This document shows positions 34,752 to 50,769 of a DNA stretch of 64,000 nucleotides, one piece after another. A model generated the notes under the pieces. That model saw only the letters and a program-made list of their open reading frames with translations, did no database searches and was not told the DNA's origin. This DNA is from Berryella intestinalis (GTDB lineage Bacteria > Actinomycetota > Coriobacteriia > Coriobacteriales > Eggerthellaceae). The stretch covers positions 1,240,001 through 1,304,000 of the forward strand of contig NZ_CP009302.1 in assembly GCF_000814825.1 (NCBI RefSeq), in the 5' to 3' direction. Position 1 is the first letter of the stretch, and each line of letters begins with the position of its first letter. A program made the translations under genes and the position numbers.

Positions 34752-36104
34752 CTACAGCTCGCGTTCAACCACCGCGGCGATGCGGTTGGCCGCATCGTCG
34801 GCGGCCCCGGCGTCGGCGGCCTCGACCATCACGCGCACCAGCGGCTCGGTGCCGCTCGTGCGCACCAGCACCCGGCCGGTATCTCCCAGCTCGGACTCGA
34901 CCGCCTCGATCTCGCGGCGCACCGCTTCGTTGCCCGCGAGCGCATGCTTGTCGCGCACGCGCACGTTCACCAGCGCCTGGGGATAGCGCTCCATGACCTT
35001 GACCGCCTCGGAAACCGGCTTGCCCGACCTGATCACCGCCGCGATGAACTGGCAGGCCGTCATGAGGCCGTCGCCGGTGGTGTTGTGGTCGAGCAGGATC
35101 ATATGGCCCGACTGCTCGCCGCCGATGCTGTAGCCCTGCGCGCGCATCTCCTCGAGCACGTACCGGTCGCCCACCGCGGTCTGGACCACCTCGATGCCGT
35201 TTGCCTCCATGGCCCGGACGAACCCGAGGTTGCACATCACGGTGGAAACCACGGTGTTGCGCGCCAGGATCCCGCGTTCGCGCATGTCGAGCGCGCACAC
35301 CGCCTCGACGAAATCGCCGTCGATCTCGAAACCGTCGGGAGCCATGAGCATCACGCGGTCGGCGTCCCCGTCGTGGGCGACCCCGATGTCGGCGCCCGAC
35401 TCCGCCAGAAGTGCGCGGAGGGGTTCGAGGTGCGTCGACCCGCATCCCACGTTGATGTCGACGCCGTTGAAGTCGTCGTTGATCACCGTCACGCGCGCAC
35501 CCAGGCGCTCGAAGGCCAGCGCGCTCGTCAGCGCAGACGCGCCGTGGCCCGCATCGAGCGCGATGTGCATCCCGGAAAAGTCGATCCCCTGGCTGCGCAC
35601 GCTGTCGACCGCATGGTTCACGTAGATCTCGAGGGCCTCGTCGACGCGGACCGCGACCCCCACGCGGTCCCCCGCGGGAAGCGGCAGGTCGTCTGATGCG
35701 GTCTCGGGCGAGATCCCGCCGGCGGCGATGAAGGCCTCGATGCGGTCCTCCACCTCGTCGGGAAGCTTGTAGCCCTGAGCATCGAACAGCTTGATGCCGT
35801 TGTACTCGGGCGGGTTGTGGGAAGCCGAGATCACGATACCGCCGTCGGCCCTCAGCTCGCGCACGAGCAGCGCGACGCCCGGCGTGGGGATGACTCCCGC
35901 CAGAAGCGCCGTACCCCCCCCGCTCATGATGCCGGCCGCCGCCGCGGCCTCGAGCATATCGCCCGACAGGCGGGTATCCTTGCCGATCACGATGCTGCCG
36001 CCCAGAAACACCGCGGCCGCCTGACCCAGCTTGAACGCCAGATCGCAGGTGAGCTCGGTGTTCGCGACACCTCGCACGCCGTCGGTTCCAAACAAACGCG
36101 CCAT
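34752..36104 (-). CDS. glmM: Phosphoglucosamine mutase
   Basis: The 450-residue alpha-phosphohexomutase interconverts glucosamine 6-phosphate and 1-phosphate for peptidoglycan precursor synthesis. Domain order is visible: FGTDGVRG at the N-terminus, the phosphoserine loop ISASHNPPEYNGIK near residue 100, the metal loop DGDADRV near 245, the sugar loop GGEQSGH near 325 and the phosphate-binding RTSGTEPLVRVM near 420. GGGGGA lies three to four bases before the ATG. The start shares one base with the hisE stop (TAATG), showing translational coupling. Confidence 0.97.
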   Translation of the reverse strand: MARLFGTDGVRGVANTELTCDLAFKLGQAAAVFLGGSIVIGKDTRLSGDMLEAAAAAGIMSGGGTALLAGVIPTPGVALLVRELRADGGIVISASHNPPEYNGIKLFDAQGYKLPDEVEDRIEAFIAAGGISPETASDDLPLPAGDRVGVAVRVDEALEIYVNHAVDSVRSQGIDFSGMHIALDAGHGASALTSALAFERLGARVTVINDDFNGVDINVGCGSTHLEPLRALLAESGADIGVAHDGDADRVMLMAPDGFEIDGDFVEAVCALDMRERGILARNTVVSTVMCNLGFVRAMEANGIEVVQTAVGDRYVLEEMRAQGYSIGGEQSGHMILLDHNTTGDGLMTACQFIAAVIRSGKPVSEAVKVMERYPQALVNVRVRDKHALAGNEAVRREIEAVESELGDTGRVLVRTSGTEPLVRVMVEAADAGAADDAANRIAAVVEREL

Positions 36105-36586
36105 TACTTCCCCCTTTTGACATGGTCGGGCATGATCAGGGCGCCGCCGCGCGGACGCTCCGATTCGGTCATGCGGCTGTTCAGCTCGGCTGCGAACTCG
36201 TCCAGGCCGATGCCGAAGCGCTCGAGCACGACCAAAAGATGATACACGACGTCGGCGGCCTCGTAGCGCAGATGATCGCATGCGGCGTCCGCCGAGTCGG
36301 CCAGAGCGCCCTTCATCCGATCGGGAACCGACGCCGCGCCCTCGTGCGCGCGCACCGCCGATGCGGCCGCCTGGGCGTCTTTGGCCGCAAGCGCGACCTC
36401 CCCCGCCTCCTCCATAACCTTCTTCAGCACCTCGTCGACCCCGCCCGACAGCAGCCGGTAGGTGTAGCTGCCCGCATCGGCGGCGCGATGGCGCTCGGCT
36501 ATGGAGGACGCGAGCGCTTCGAGTGTCGCGCCTATCTGCGACGGAGCCGATTGCTCTCCTTGGGGAATGTAGGTTTTCGCAGACAT
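36104..36586 (-). CDS. hisE: Phosphoribosyl-ATP diphosphatase
   Basis: The 160-residue MazG-like helical enzyme hydrolyses phosphoribosyl-ATP to phosphoribosyl-AMP in histidine synthesis. Key parts are SYTYRLLSGGVDEVLKKV, the metal-binding EEAGEVALAAKD, and RYEAADVVYHLLVVL with its Glu and Asp. It is longer than the usual 90-110 residues because of a 40-residue N-terminus and a central insert rich in Ala. GAGGAG precedes the ATG. No other his gene is nearby. It is coupled to glmM by a TAATG overlap. Confidence 0.9.
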   Translation of the reverse strand: MSAKTYIPQGEQSAPSQIGATLEALASSIAERHRAADAGSYTYRLLSGGVDEVLKKVMEEAGEVALAAKDAQAAASAVRAHEGAASVPDRMKGALADSADAACDHLRYEAADVVYHLLVVLERFGIGLDEFAAELNSRMTESERPRGGALIMPDHVKRGK

Positions 36587-36623
36587 CGTCGCTCCTCGCT
36601 TTCCTCGGTGCCCGCATCCCGTA

Positions 36624-36655
36624 AAACAGCGGGGGCGCCCTTGCGGACACCCCCG
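36624..36655 (-). terminator. Terminator of rpoBC
   Basis: On the minus strand CGGGGGTGTCC and GGGCGCCCCCG form an 11-bp stem (with wobble pairs) around GCAA, followed by CTGTTTTAC. It lies about 20 bases after the rpoC stop. Confidence 0.75.
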
Positions 36656-36676
36656 TATGCTATGCCGTCAAGCGCC

Positions 36677-44620
<7,944 letters not shown>

Positions 44621-45104
44621 GAGGTTGTTCCTCCTTAGGTCACACCTGTAAAACTGCAAAAAAGTACAGTTTTACAGAATATTCTGTACCTATAGGAAGG
44701 TCAAGGATTATTTTTAGCAACTATGTAAGTTTGCTGTGTTTTTATGCCATTTATCAGGCTTTTTGATGAATAAAAACCGCCTCTCCCCAACTTTTCCCAA
44801 CCGCCGAGAGATGCGAGCGGTCCGAAAACGGGTCGGATCGGCGAAACCCGTCCGCCCCGCCGGGCGGGGCGCGGAAAACGAGCGATCGGTCGATCGGGGC
44901 GCGCGGCGGCGGGCGCGGGTTCCCCTCGGCGGGGGCGAACCGGCGAGCAAGCGCCCCCGCACAGGCGCTTCACCTGGGCCTGCAACCGCCGGTTGCGCCC
45001 GATCGGCCGGTTTTGCCGCGTCTGGTTGGTGGCTTCGGCACCGGTGCAACCGCATACTCGCCCTGTCCGCATACGCTACAATGCCCATCATGAAAGGCGA
45101 ACTC
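44621..45104. other. Divergent region between rpoB and the XRE gene
   Basis: The 484 bases hold the rpoB promoter on the left and a possible -10 (TACAAT, 45077-45082) for the XRE gene on the right. Between them is a GC-rich stretch with a GCCCCGC/GCGGGGC inverted repeat near 44853-44870. No gene is apparent. An open frame continuous with the XRE gene lacks a start signal here. Confidence 0.5.
44646..44704 (-). promoter_or_regulatory. rpoBC promoter with overlapping palindromes
   Basis: Read on the minus strand, TTGACC (44704-44699), exactly 17 bases and TATTCT (44681-44676) form a strong promoter. The 16-bp perfect palindrome TACAGAATATTCTGTA (44673-44688) covers the -10. A second perfect 11-bp inverted repeat, CTGTAAAACTG/CAGTTTTACAG (44646-44656 and 44667-44677), spans the start point and shares bases with it. 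Two operator states or a leader hairpin are possible. Confidence 0.7.
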
Positions 45105-46034
45105 ATGAAATTCAGAGACAATCTGCTCCACCTCCGCCAGCAGCGCAACATGACCCAAGAGCAGCTGGCCATGCTGCTCGGCGTCTCGCGCCAATCGGTG
45201 GCGAAATGGGAGGCGGGTCAGTCCACCCCCGAAGTCGACAAGCTCATGCGCATGGCCGATCTGTTCGAATGCTCGCTCGACGAGCTGGTGAACGGGGATC
45301 TCTCGGGGCGCGCCGTCCGGGCCGCCGAGATCCTGCCGTCTGATGCGAAACCCCAGGACACATGCGGATACGACCGGCACTTCCGCTCGTTTTCCCTCTC
45401 GGTCGCAACCGGGACCGCGATCATCATCGCCTCTGCGGCTTTGGCCGTCCTGTGCGAGGCCCTTCTCCCCTGGAACCACAACCTGCCCGGCGTCGTCGTT
45501 CTCATGTGCGTCGCCGTCGGCATCGTCGTGATCGTCCCCGCCGGCATCGAGCACGGGGCCTTCAACCGCAACCATCCCTTCGTCGAGGACTTCTACACCG
45601 AAGGGGAAAAGGACGCCGTGCGCCGCTCCTTCACGCGCGGGCTCGCGGGCGGAATCGGGCTCATCCTGCTGGGCTGCGCGTTCGCGGGCGCGTTCGACGG
45701 CACGCCGCTGGAAAACATCGCGGGTTCCGGCCTGCTGCTCGCCATCGCTGCGGGGGTGTGGCTCATCGTGCGCTTCGGGATCCTGTACTGGGCCTCGAGG
45801 GTGGACAATTACAACAAGGAGCGCTCCGACGAGATCGAAGAGCAGTCAGACCCCCTTCTGGGGCCGGTCTGCGGGATCATCATGCTTGCGGCCACCATCG
45901 TCGGCCTGACCATGCTGTGGGTCGGCGGCTATCCCGACTCGGACAACATCTTCTGGATGGCCTGGCCCATCGGGGGGATCCTCTGCGCCATCGCCGCCCT
46001 CGTGCTGAAAATCAGGAGGAACGTGCGGCGCTAA
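45105..46034 (+). CDS. XRE-type HTH regulator with a C-terminal membrane domain
   Basis: The 309-residue protein begins with an HTH_3 domain (about residues 4-60), including EQLAMLLGVSRQSVAKWE, the recognition helix region. After a polar linker there are five probable membrane helices, with a charged loop FVEDFYTEGEKDAVRRS between helices 2 and 3. Membrane-bound XRE proteins of this kind are common in Firmicutes and actinobacteria and may sense envelope or ion state. I choose the ATG at 45105, with AAGG seven bases upstream. ATGs at 45081 and 45090 are alternatives. Divergent from rpoB. Target genes are unknown. Confidence 0.75.
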   Translation: MKFRDNLLHLRQQRNMTQEQLAMLLGVSRQSVAKWEAGQSTPEVDKLMRMADLFECSLDELVNGDLSGRAVRAAEILPSDAKPQDTCGYDRHFRSFSLSVATGTAIIIASAALAVLCEALLPWNHNLPGVVVLMCVAVGIVVIVPAGIEHGAFNRNHPFVEDFYTEGEKDAVRRSFTRGLAGGIGLILLGCAFAGAFDGTPLENIAGSGLLLAIAAGVWLIVRFGILYWASRVDNYNKERSDEIEEQSDPLLGPVCGIIMLAATIVGLTMLWVGGYPDSDNIFWMAWPIGGILCAIAALVLKIRRNVRR

Positions 46035-46119
46035 GCGGGCCGGGGACCGGCCGCTTCGACGCGCGAGAGCCGGGAGGCAAACTGCTAGGCGCGCCCGACG
46101 TCCGAGCCGGAGCGCACCC

Positions 46120-46656
46120 TTAACGTCCGTCGCGCAGAGCCTTCAGCTTGGCTAGCGTCGCAGCGTCGATACGCCCGGCCACCGTGTTCTTCTTCGCGAC
46201 GCGGGGAGCTTCGTCCAGGCGCGCTTCCTCGAAGTAGCGTCCCACGTCGCGACAGAACCCCTCGGCGCTCATCCGGTCGACGCCCAAGCCGAACACCGTG
46301 TCTTGGATGGTGGCGTCGCTTGTGACCACCATCACCTCGAACCCGTTCTCGCGCCCCTCGCGGGCGATCTTCTCGATGATCCGGTCGGCCGAGCTCCCCG
46401 CGGGAGAGAACACCACGCGCACGCCGCCTACGAAATCGGGGTTCCCCTTCGAGAAGCGGTTTCCCCCGCCGTCGAACACGACGGTCGCGCGCCACTCGCG
46501 CCCCGCGAAGTGAACCACGTCGTTGATCAGGGTCTCGCGCGCTCGGTTGAAGGCGTCGTCGGTGTAGTCGGGGTCGGGCACGAGTCGGTAGCGGCTGCCC
46601 GAGCGCAGCACGTTGTACCCGTCCACCACGAGGATGCGCTTACGATCGCGCGGCAT
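46120..46656 (-). CDS. NYN-domain RNase, YacP/Rae1 family
   Basis: The 178-residue PIN-like nuclease has the family start ILVVDGYNVLR, VVFDGGGNRFSKG and the acidic VVTSDATIQDTV. Conserved Asp residues form the metal site. In Bacillus subtilis the relative Rae1 cleaves mRNA in the ribosomal A-site. It lies directly downstream of rlmB on the same strand with a 72-bp gap, as in many Gram-positive genomes, suggesting a shared translation-related role. A GGGGG site is about nine bases from the ATG. Confidence 0.88.
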   Translation of the reverse strand: MPRDRKRILVVDGYNVLRSGSRYRLVPDPDYTDDAFNRARETLINDVVHFAGREWRATVVFDGGGNRFSKGNPDFVGGVRVVFSPAGSSADRIIEKIAREGRENGFEVMVVTSDATIQDTVFGLGVDRMSAEGFCRDVGRYFEEARLDEAPRVAKKNTVAGRIDAATLAKLKALRDGR

Positions 46657-46728
46657 GGGCCGAACCCCCTTCTCCGATAATGGGAGACACGGCGCACGCA
46701 GCCGAGAGAGAGCCGTGCATGGGAAAAC

Positions 46729-47514
46729 CTACTTCCCGGCGTCGCCTGCGGAAAGCTCCCGGCCAAGGGGGCGGTTCTGACGCAGCCACTCGTACATGAA
46801 GGCGGTCGAGGCCTGGGCGACGTTGAGCGAGGACACCTTGCCCATCATGGGGAGCTTTCCCAGAAGGTCGCACTTCTCGAGCACGAGGCGCGACACGCCG
46901 TCGGCCTCGTTTCCCATGACGAGGCCTATCTTGCCCTTCAGGTTCACATCCCAAACCTGATCGCGCGCGTGCTCGCTGGCCGCGGCGATCCAGAAGCCGT
47001 TCTCCTGAAGGCGCTTGATGGCCTGGACGATGTTCGAGGTCTGCGCGATGCCCAGGTGAGCCACCGCCCCCGCCGAGCTCTTGTAGGTCGAGGCGTCGAC
47101 ATGGGCGCTGCGCTTGTTGGGGATGATGATCCCGACGGCGCCCACGCTCTCGGCGCTGCGGATGACGGCGCCGAGGTTGCCGGCGTCGGTGATGTGGTCG
47201 AGCAGCACGATGAGCGCGCGGCCCCCGTGCTCGGCCGCATACGTCTCGGCCGCGTCGATGAGGTCGCCCACGCCCAGGTATTCGAACCGGCGCGCCTCGG
47301 CGATGACGCCCTGGTGGCTGCCGCGCACCGAGATCTCGTCGAGCTTGGACTGGGGAACCATCTTCACGTTCACCTCGCGCCGACGGGCCTTGCGCAGGAT
47401 ATCTTCGATCAGAGGGTCGCGCTTCGCGTTGTCTGCCATGAAGATGCGGCGCAGGGGCACGTCGGTGCGCAGCGCCTCGATGATCGGACGTTTTCCCTCG
47501 ATATAGTCGGCCAT
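46729..47514 (-). CDS. rlmB: 23S rRNA (guanosine-2'-O-)-methyltransferase, TrmH/SpoU family
   Basis: The 261-residue SPOUT enzyme has an N-terminal substrate-binding domain (about residues 1-75) with GKRPIIEAL. The knotted SAM domain follows, with motif 1 HITDAGNLGAVIRSAE, motif 2 IGLVMGNEADGVS and motif 3 SLNVAQASTAFMYEW. These match RlmB-type enzymes that methylate G2251 or a related site. AAAGG is about ten bases from the ATG. yacP follows in the same direction. Confidence 0.9.
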   Translation of the reverse strand: MADYIEGKRPIIEALRTDVPLRRIFMADNAKRDPLIEDILRKARRREVNVKMVPQSKLDEISVRGSHQGVIAEARRFEYLGVGDLIDAAETYAAEHGGRALIVLLDHITDAGNLGAVIRSAESVGAVGIIIPNKRSAHVDASTYKSSAGAVAHLGIAQTSNIVQAIKRLQENGFWIAAASEHARDQVWDVNLKGKIGLVMGNEADGVSRLVLEKCDLLGKLPMMGKVSSLNVAQASTAFMYEWLRQNRPLGRELSAGDAGK

Positions 47515-47585
47515 AAGGTGCGGTGCCTTTCGTTCGTTCGGGCGCCTGCAAGGCGCACTGCCTATCCGGGCAAGTCTAGCACGAC

Positions 47586-47612
47586 GGCTCCCGTCGCGCG
47601 TTCGCGGGAGCC
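47586..47612 (-). terminator. Hairpin after the CotH-like gene
   Basis: GGCTCCCG pairs with CGGGAGCC around an 11-base loop, 53 bases after the stop. No T-run is present, so efficiency is uncertain. Confidence 0.45.
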
Positions 47613-47664
47613 CATCAGCGCGAGATGCGCATCCCCCCGAAAAGCCGCGTCGGCGATGCGGGCG

Positions 47665-50397
47665 CTAAGCCGTGGCCGACACGAGGTCTTCCATCGCCCG
47701 CGGCGTCATGGCGGCCTCTCCCCCGAACACGTATCCGAAATCGATGTCGGCCGCATGGCGAGCCACGAACGCATCGATGCAGCGCGCATCGTAGGCCCAA
47801 CCGTCCCGCTCTGTAGCGACGAGGATGAGCGGGGCGCGGCGAAGTCCCAACAGAGGGCCGGCCGAAAGCGCATCGTGCCATCCCTGGGCCACCGCAGCCC
47901 CCATGCCGTTGGCGCCCATGCCGCACTCGACAACCGCCCATTCGGCGATCCGCAAAGACGTCTCGACCGCGACCTCGCCGGCTATCCTGCGCACGGACCC
48001 CACGCCGCATTCGGCCAAGACCCGCTCGACCGAGGGGCCCACCGCCGCCGTACCGCCCATGATGAACGCCCTATCCGGCTTCGCCTGCGCGATGAACTCG
48101 ATTATCTCGGCCCGCAGGTCGAGCCCGCCGTTGCGGTTGGCAAGCAGAATGGGCGTCTTGGTCGCGCTGGCCACCGGTGATGACGCCAAAGCGTCGTAAA
48201 ACGACCCGCCCGTTGCGATGATCAGGTCCTTCGACCACGAACCCGACGACACGACCCGTTTAGCCGATTCGAGCGACGTCATGGCGGCGTCTTCTCCCGC
48301 CACGCGCTCGACCGAGGCGCCCAGGCGCGCCACTGCCCGCTCGACCGCCGGGTGAATAGCCGCCTCCCCTCCCATGATCAGCACCTTGGAGGGCTTGAGG
48401 CGCGAAAGCGACGCGCGCGCGGCGTCGGAGAGCCCGTCGTGGGACGTGGTCACGATGGGAGCCCGGTACGCACCCGCCAGCGCCGCCGCCGACAGCGCAT
48501 CGTAGAAGCCGTCGTTCGAACTGAGCAGCACCACATCGGAGGTCTGCCAACCCTCGGATACCACCAGGTAGTTCGTCTCCAGCGCATCGATCCCGCCCAG
48601 ACGCACCCATGTGCGCGGTTCGATGGAGAAGCGCTGGCCATCAGCGCTCGTCAGATCAGACGCCCCGGCTCCCGAAGGGCTCCACGCATCGCACGTCACC
48701 GAACCGTCGTCCTGCACGGTAAGAAACAGGCTTGTCTTCTTGTTGGAAATCGAGCCGTCGTCGTACAGGAACCACTGCGCGCTCCCGTCAGCGACGGAAT
48801 CGGCGGGGCAAAGCGCCACGCCCCCCTTCGACTGGGGAGACGGCGCGTACACGTCCATTCCCTGTCGATTGCGAATGCGATACGACCCATCAGAGCAGTC
48901 GATAAGGGAAAACGTATCGAACGAAGAATCTTCGAGGCGCGCTCCCTTCGAGGATACAGAGAGGATCGCCCGCCCGTTTTTCAAGCTTACCAGGGACTTC
49001 GGAGCCGAAGCCGCACGAAGCGAGCACCACTTGGACATGAAGCGTGCACGAGCGGAGACCCAGGACGCAAGCGACGCGACCGCGGCATCGAATTCGTCGC
49101 GCCGGGCACCGCCCGCCCTGCGCCACGGCTCCGACCATATGCGCGCATCCTTCAGCGCATCGGCCCGCACCCGCATCGCTTCGTCGGTAATGAAGCCGTT
49201 CGCTCGGGAAAGGACGGGCGCGAGAACGTCGTGGTACGTCGTGCACAGCAGCTCCCAGAACTGCGGGATATCGCACAATCGCGCGAAAAGCCGGCAGATC
49301 ACGACGTCTCTCTCGCCAGGAGCCTCATCGTAGACGAGTTCGCGCTGGTTGGTGCGCGCCCACGAGCGGAACGGAGACGTCGTTTCGGAACCCGACGCCA
49401 CGATGCCTGCGCCGTTGCCGAACGCCAGATCGAGATCCCATACGCAGGCGGCGTGCAGCCGATCGTTTTCTCCGTCCTGGTAAAGGTACACGTTCGACAC
49501 GCATGCATCGACGTCGGCCGCGAACTCGCGCACCAGCCAGTACCGGGCGATGGAGTCGACGTCGGCAAGGCTGCAAACGCCCTCCCAGTCGCCACGACCG
49601 CAGGCATCGAGCAGCTGATCGTATGCATCGACGAGGCGGCGGCGCGCCGACTGCGTCCGGACGGGGTCATCGTCGCTGGGAGCGTCCTTCACCAGGAAGC
49701 GGCAGCCGTCGCTTGCCACCAGCACGTCGTCTTGCTCCGAATGGATATTGGAGATCTCGCACATGATGCCGTCTTCGCTCCTCAGAGCGAGGGAGCCCTT
49801 GGAGTTCTCCACTTTGTGGGCGATGAGGTACAGTCCCAGATCGCTTCCGTTGCCGACCAGCCACGCGAACGCGGTATCGCACTGGTTTCCCGGCACTCCC
49901 ATCTCGCGGGCGATCCACAAACCCAAGCGATTGCGAAGGTGCGACGGATCGAATAGGTTCGCCAGCGCCACCCACTTCTTGGTGGGCGATCCGATGCCGA
50001 GGAGGTCCGTCTTCTTGGAAAAGCCGATCTGGTAGGGCTTTTTCAAGGAAGCGTCGACGTTCCAGGTCGAATTGCCCCTGCCCTTGATGGAGGCGCCCTC
50101 GAACGTTTCCCCGTCGACCGTCACCTCCGCCGCGAATTTCACGTCTTTGGGCCCGCTTACCAGATCGAACCAGGACCGCTGATCGCCCAGCCGAACGTCG
50201 ATGAGGTGCCCCGCCTCGTCGGCCCAAGCGGGGAGAGGGGCCTGCGTTCCGACCGAAAGCAGCGCAAGCGCCGAGGCGGCCAGGGCACCGCGGCGGGAAA
50301 GCGAGAGATCAAGACCGAGTTTTCCCCTATAGCCACCGTACCCCACCTGTATCTTCCACCCCTCTCGTTGCGCCGCACGAAAAGCGACGGCCCGCAC
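47665..50397 (-). CDS. Exported CotH-kinase-like protein with cell-wall-binding repeats
   Basis: The 910-residue protein starts at GTG 50397, five bases after AGGGGG. A twin-arginine-type signal (LSRRGALAASALALL) ends near residue 60. Residues 65-440 match CotH: IKGRGNSTWNVD, KKPYQIGFSKK, NLFDPSHLRNRLG and the metal-binding VWDLDLAFGNG. CotH proteins are atypical protein kinases. Residues about 470-620 resemble a ricin-type lectin fold. The last 280 residues carry three CW_binding_2 repeats (ILLANRNG, FIMGGTAAV and similar), which attach proteins to wall polymers. It probably modifies or binds surface components. It is a lone gene between rlmB and the trp T-box. Confidence 0.82.
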   Translation of the reverse strand: MRAVAFRAAQREGWKIQVGYGGYRGKLGLDLSLSRRGALAASALALLSVGTQAPLPAWADEAGHLIDVRLGDQRSWFDLVSGPKDVKFAAEVTVDGETFEGASIKGRGNSTWNVDASLKKPYQIGFSKKTDLLGIGSPTKKWVALANLFDPSHLRNRLGLWIAREMGVPGNQCDTAFAWLVGNGSDLGLYLIAHKVENSKGSLALRSEDGIMCEISNIHSEQDDVLVASDGCRFLVKDAPSDDDPVRTQSARRRLVDAYDQLLDACGRGDWEGVCSLADVDSIARYWLVREFAADVDACVSNVYLYQDGENDRLHAACVWDLDLAFGNGAGIVASGSETTSPFRSWARTNQRELVYDEAPGERDVVICRLFARLCDIPQFWELLCTTYHDVLAPVLSRANGFITDEAMRVRADALKDARIWSEPWRRAGGARRDEFDAAVASLASWVSARARFMSKWCSLRAASAPKSLVSLKNGRAILSVSSKGARLEDSSFDTFSLIDCSDGSYRIRNRQGMDVYAPSPQSKGGVALCPADSVADGSAQWFLYDDGSISNKKTSLFLTVQDDGSVTCDAWSPSGAGASDLTSADGQRFSIEPRTWVRLGGIDALETNYLVVSEGWQTSDVVLLSSNDGFYDALSAAALAGAYRAPIVTTSHDGLSDAARASLSRLKPSKVLIMGGEAAIHPAVERAVARLGASVERVAGEDAAMTSLESAKRVVSSGSWSKDLIIATGGSFYDALASSPVASATKTPILLANRNGGLDLRAEIIEFIAQAKPDRAFIMGGTAAVGPSVERVLAECGVGSVRRIAGEVAVETSLRIAEWAVVECGMGANGMGAAVAQGWHDALSAGPLLGLRRAPLILVATERDGWAYDARCIDAFVARHAADIDFGYVFGGEAAMTPRAMEDLVSATA

Positions 50398-50459
50398 GTC
50401 ATCCCCCTACGGATGCATAAGGATTCTACCATCTATCCCGAATCCCGCCGATTTCTCCC

Positions 50460-50488
50460 TTGCGCGAGGCGCCCGGGAGGTTTATGAT
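50460..50488 (+). promoter_or_regulatory. Promoter of the trp T-box transcript
   Basis: TTGCGC (50460-50465), 17 bases and TATGAT (50483-50488) put the transcription start near 50495, at the front of the T-box leader. Confidence 0.55.
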
Positions 50489-50494
50489 CCCCAA

Positions 50495-50745
50495 CCATAA
50501 CCTGTGACGTGGAAGTAACGTCGAAGATCGGGCGTACAGAGATTCCGGGATGCTGAGAACCGGATCGCAGCGGATCGGCAAATGGGCCACTGAGGGCGCA
50601 GTCAAATGCTGCGACGCGAGAACGGCGTGACGGTTCTGGAGCGTGTTGGCGCTCCGAAAAGAGCACGGGTCGAACCGTGAATCAAGGTGGCACCGCGGGT
50701 ATATCACTCGTCCTTGACGTATCCATCGTTAGGGGCGTTTTTTTA
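50495..50745 (+). ncRNA. T-box riboswitch, probably tryptophan-responsive
   Basis: The leader has the hallmark T-box sequence AAGGTGGCACCGCG at 50684-50697. Earlier come a GACGTGGAAGTAACGTC element and a CAGAGATTCCGGGATGCTGAGAACC-like stem region split across 50537-50561. A terminator-type stem (about 50708-50736) ending in seven T follows. The bulge TGGC would pair with a GCCA tRNA end, and tRNA-Trp normally has G before CCA. Uncharged tRNA-Trp should therefore block termination and switch on trpBA. I could not place the UGG specifier codon with certainty. Confidence 0.9.
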
Positions 50746-50769
50746 TGCCCCGGAAAGGCAGGTCCACCC

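Noticed and set aside
44736-45104. A longer XRE protein starting at 44736
   Set aside because: The extra 123 residues are Arg/Pro-rich, have no ribosome site and precede the HTH domain, which itself starts normally at 45105.
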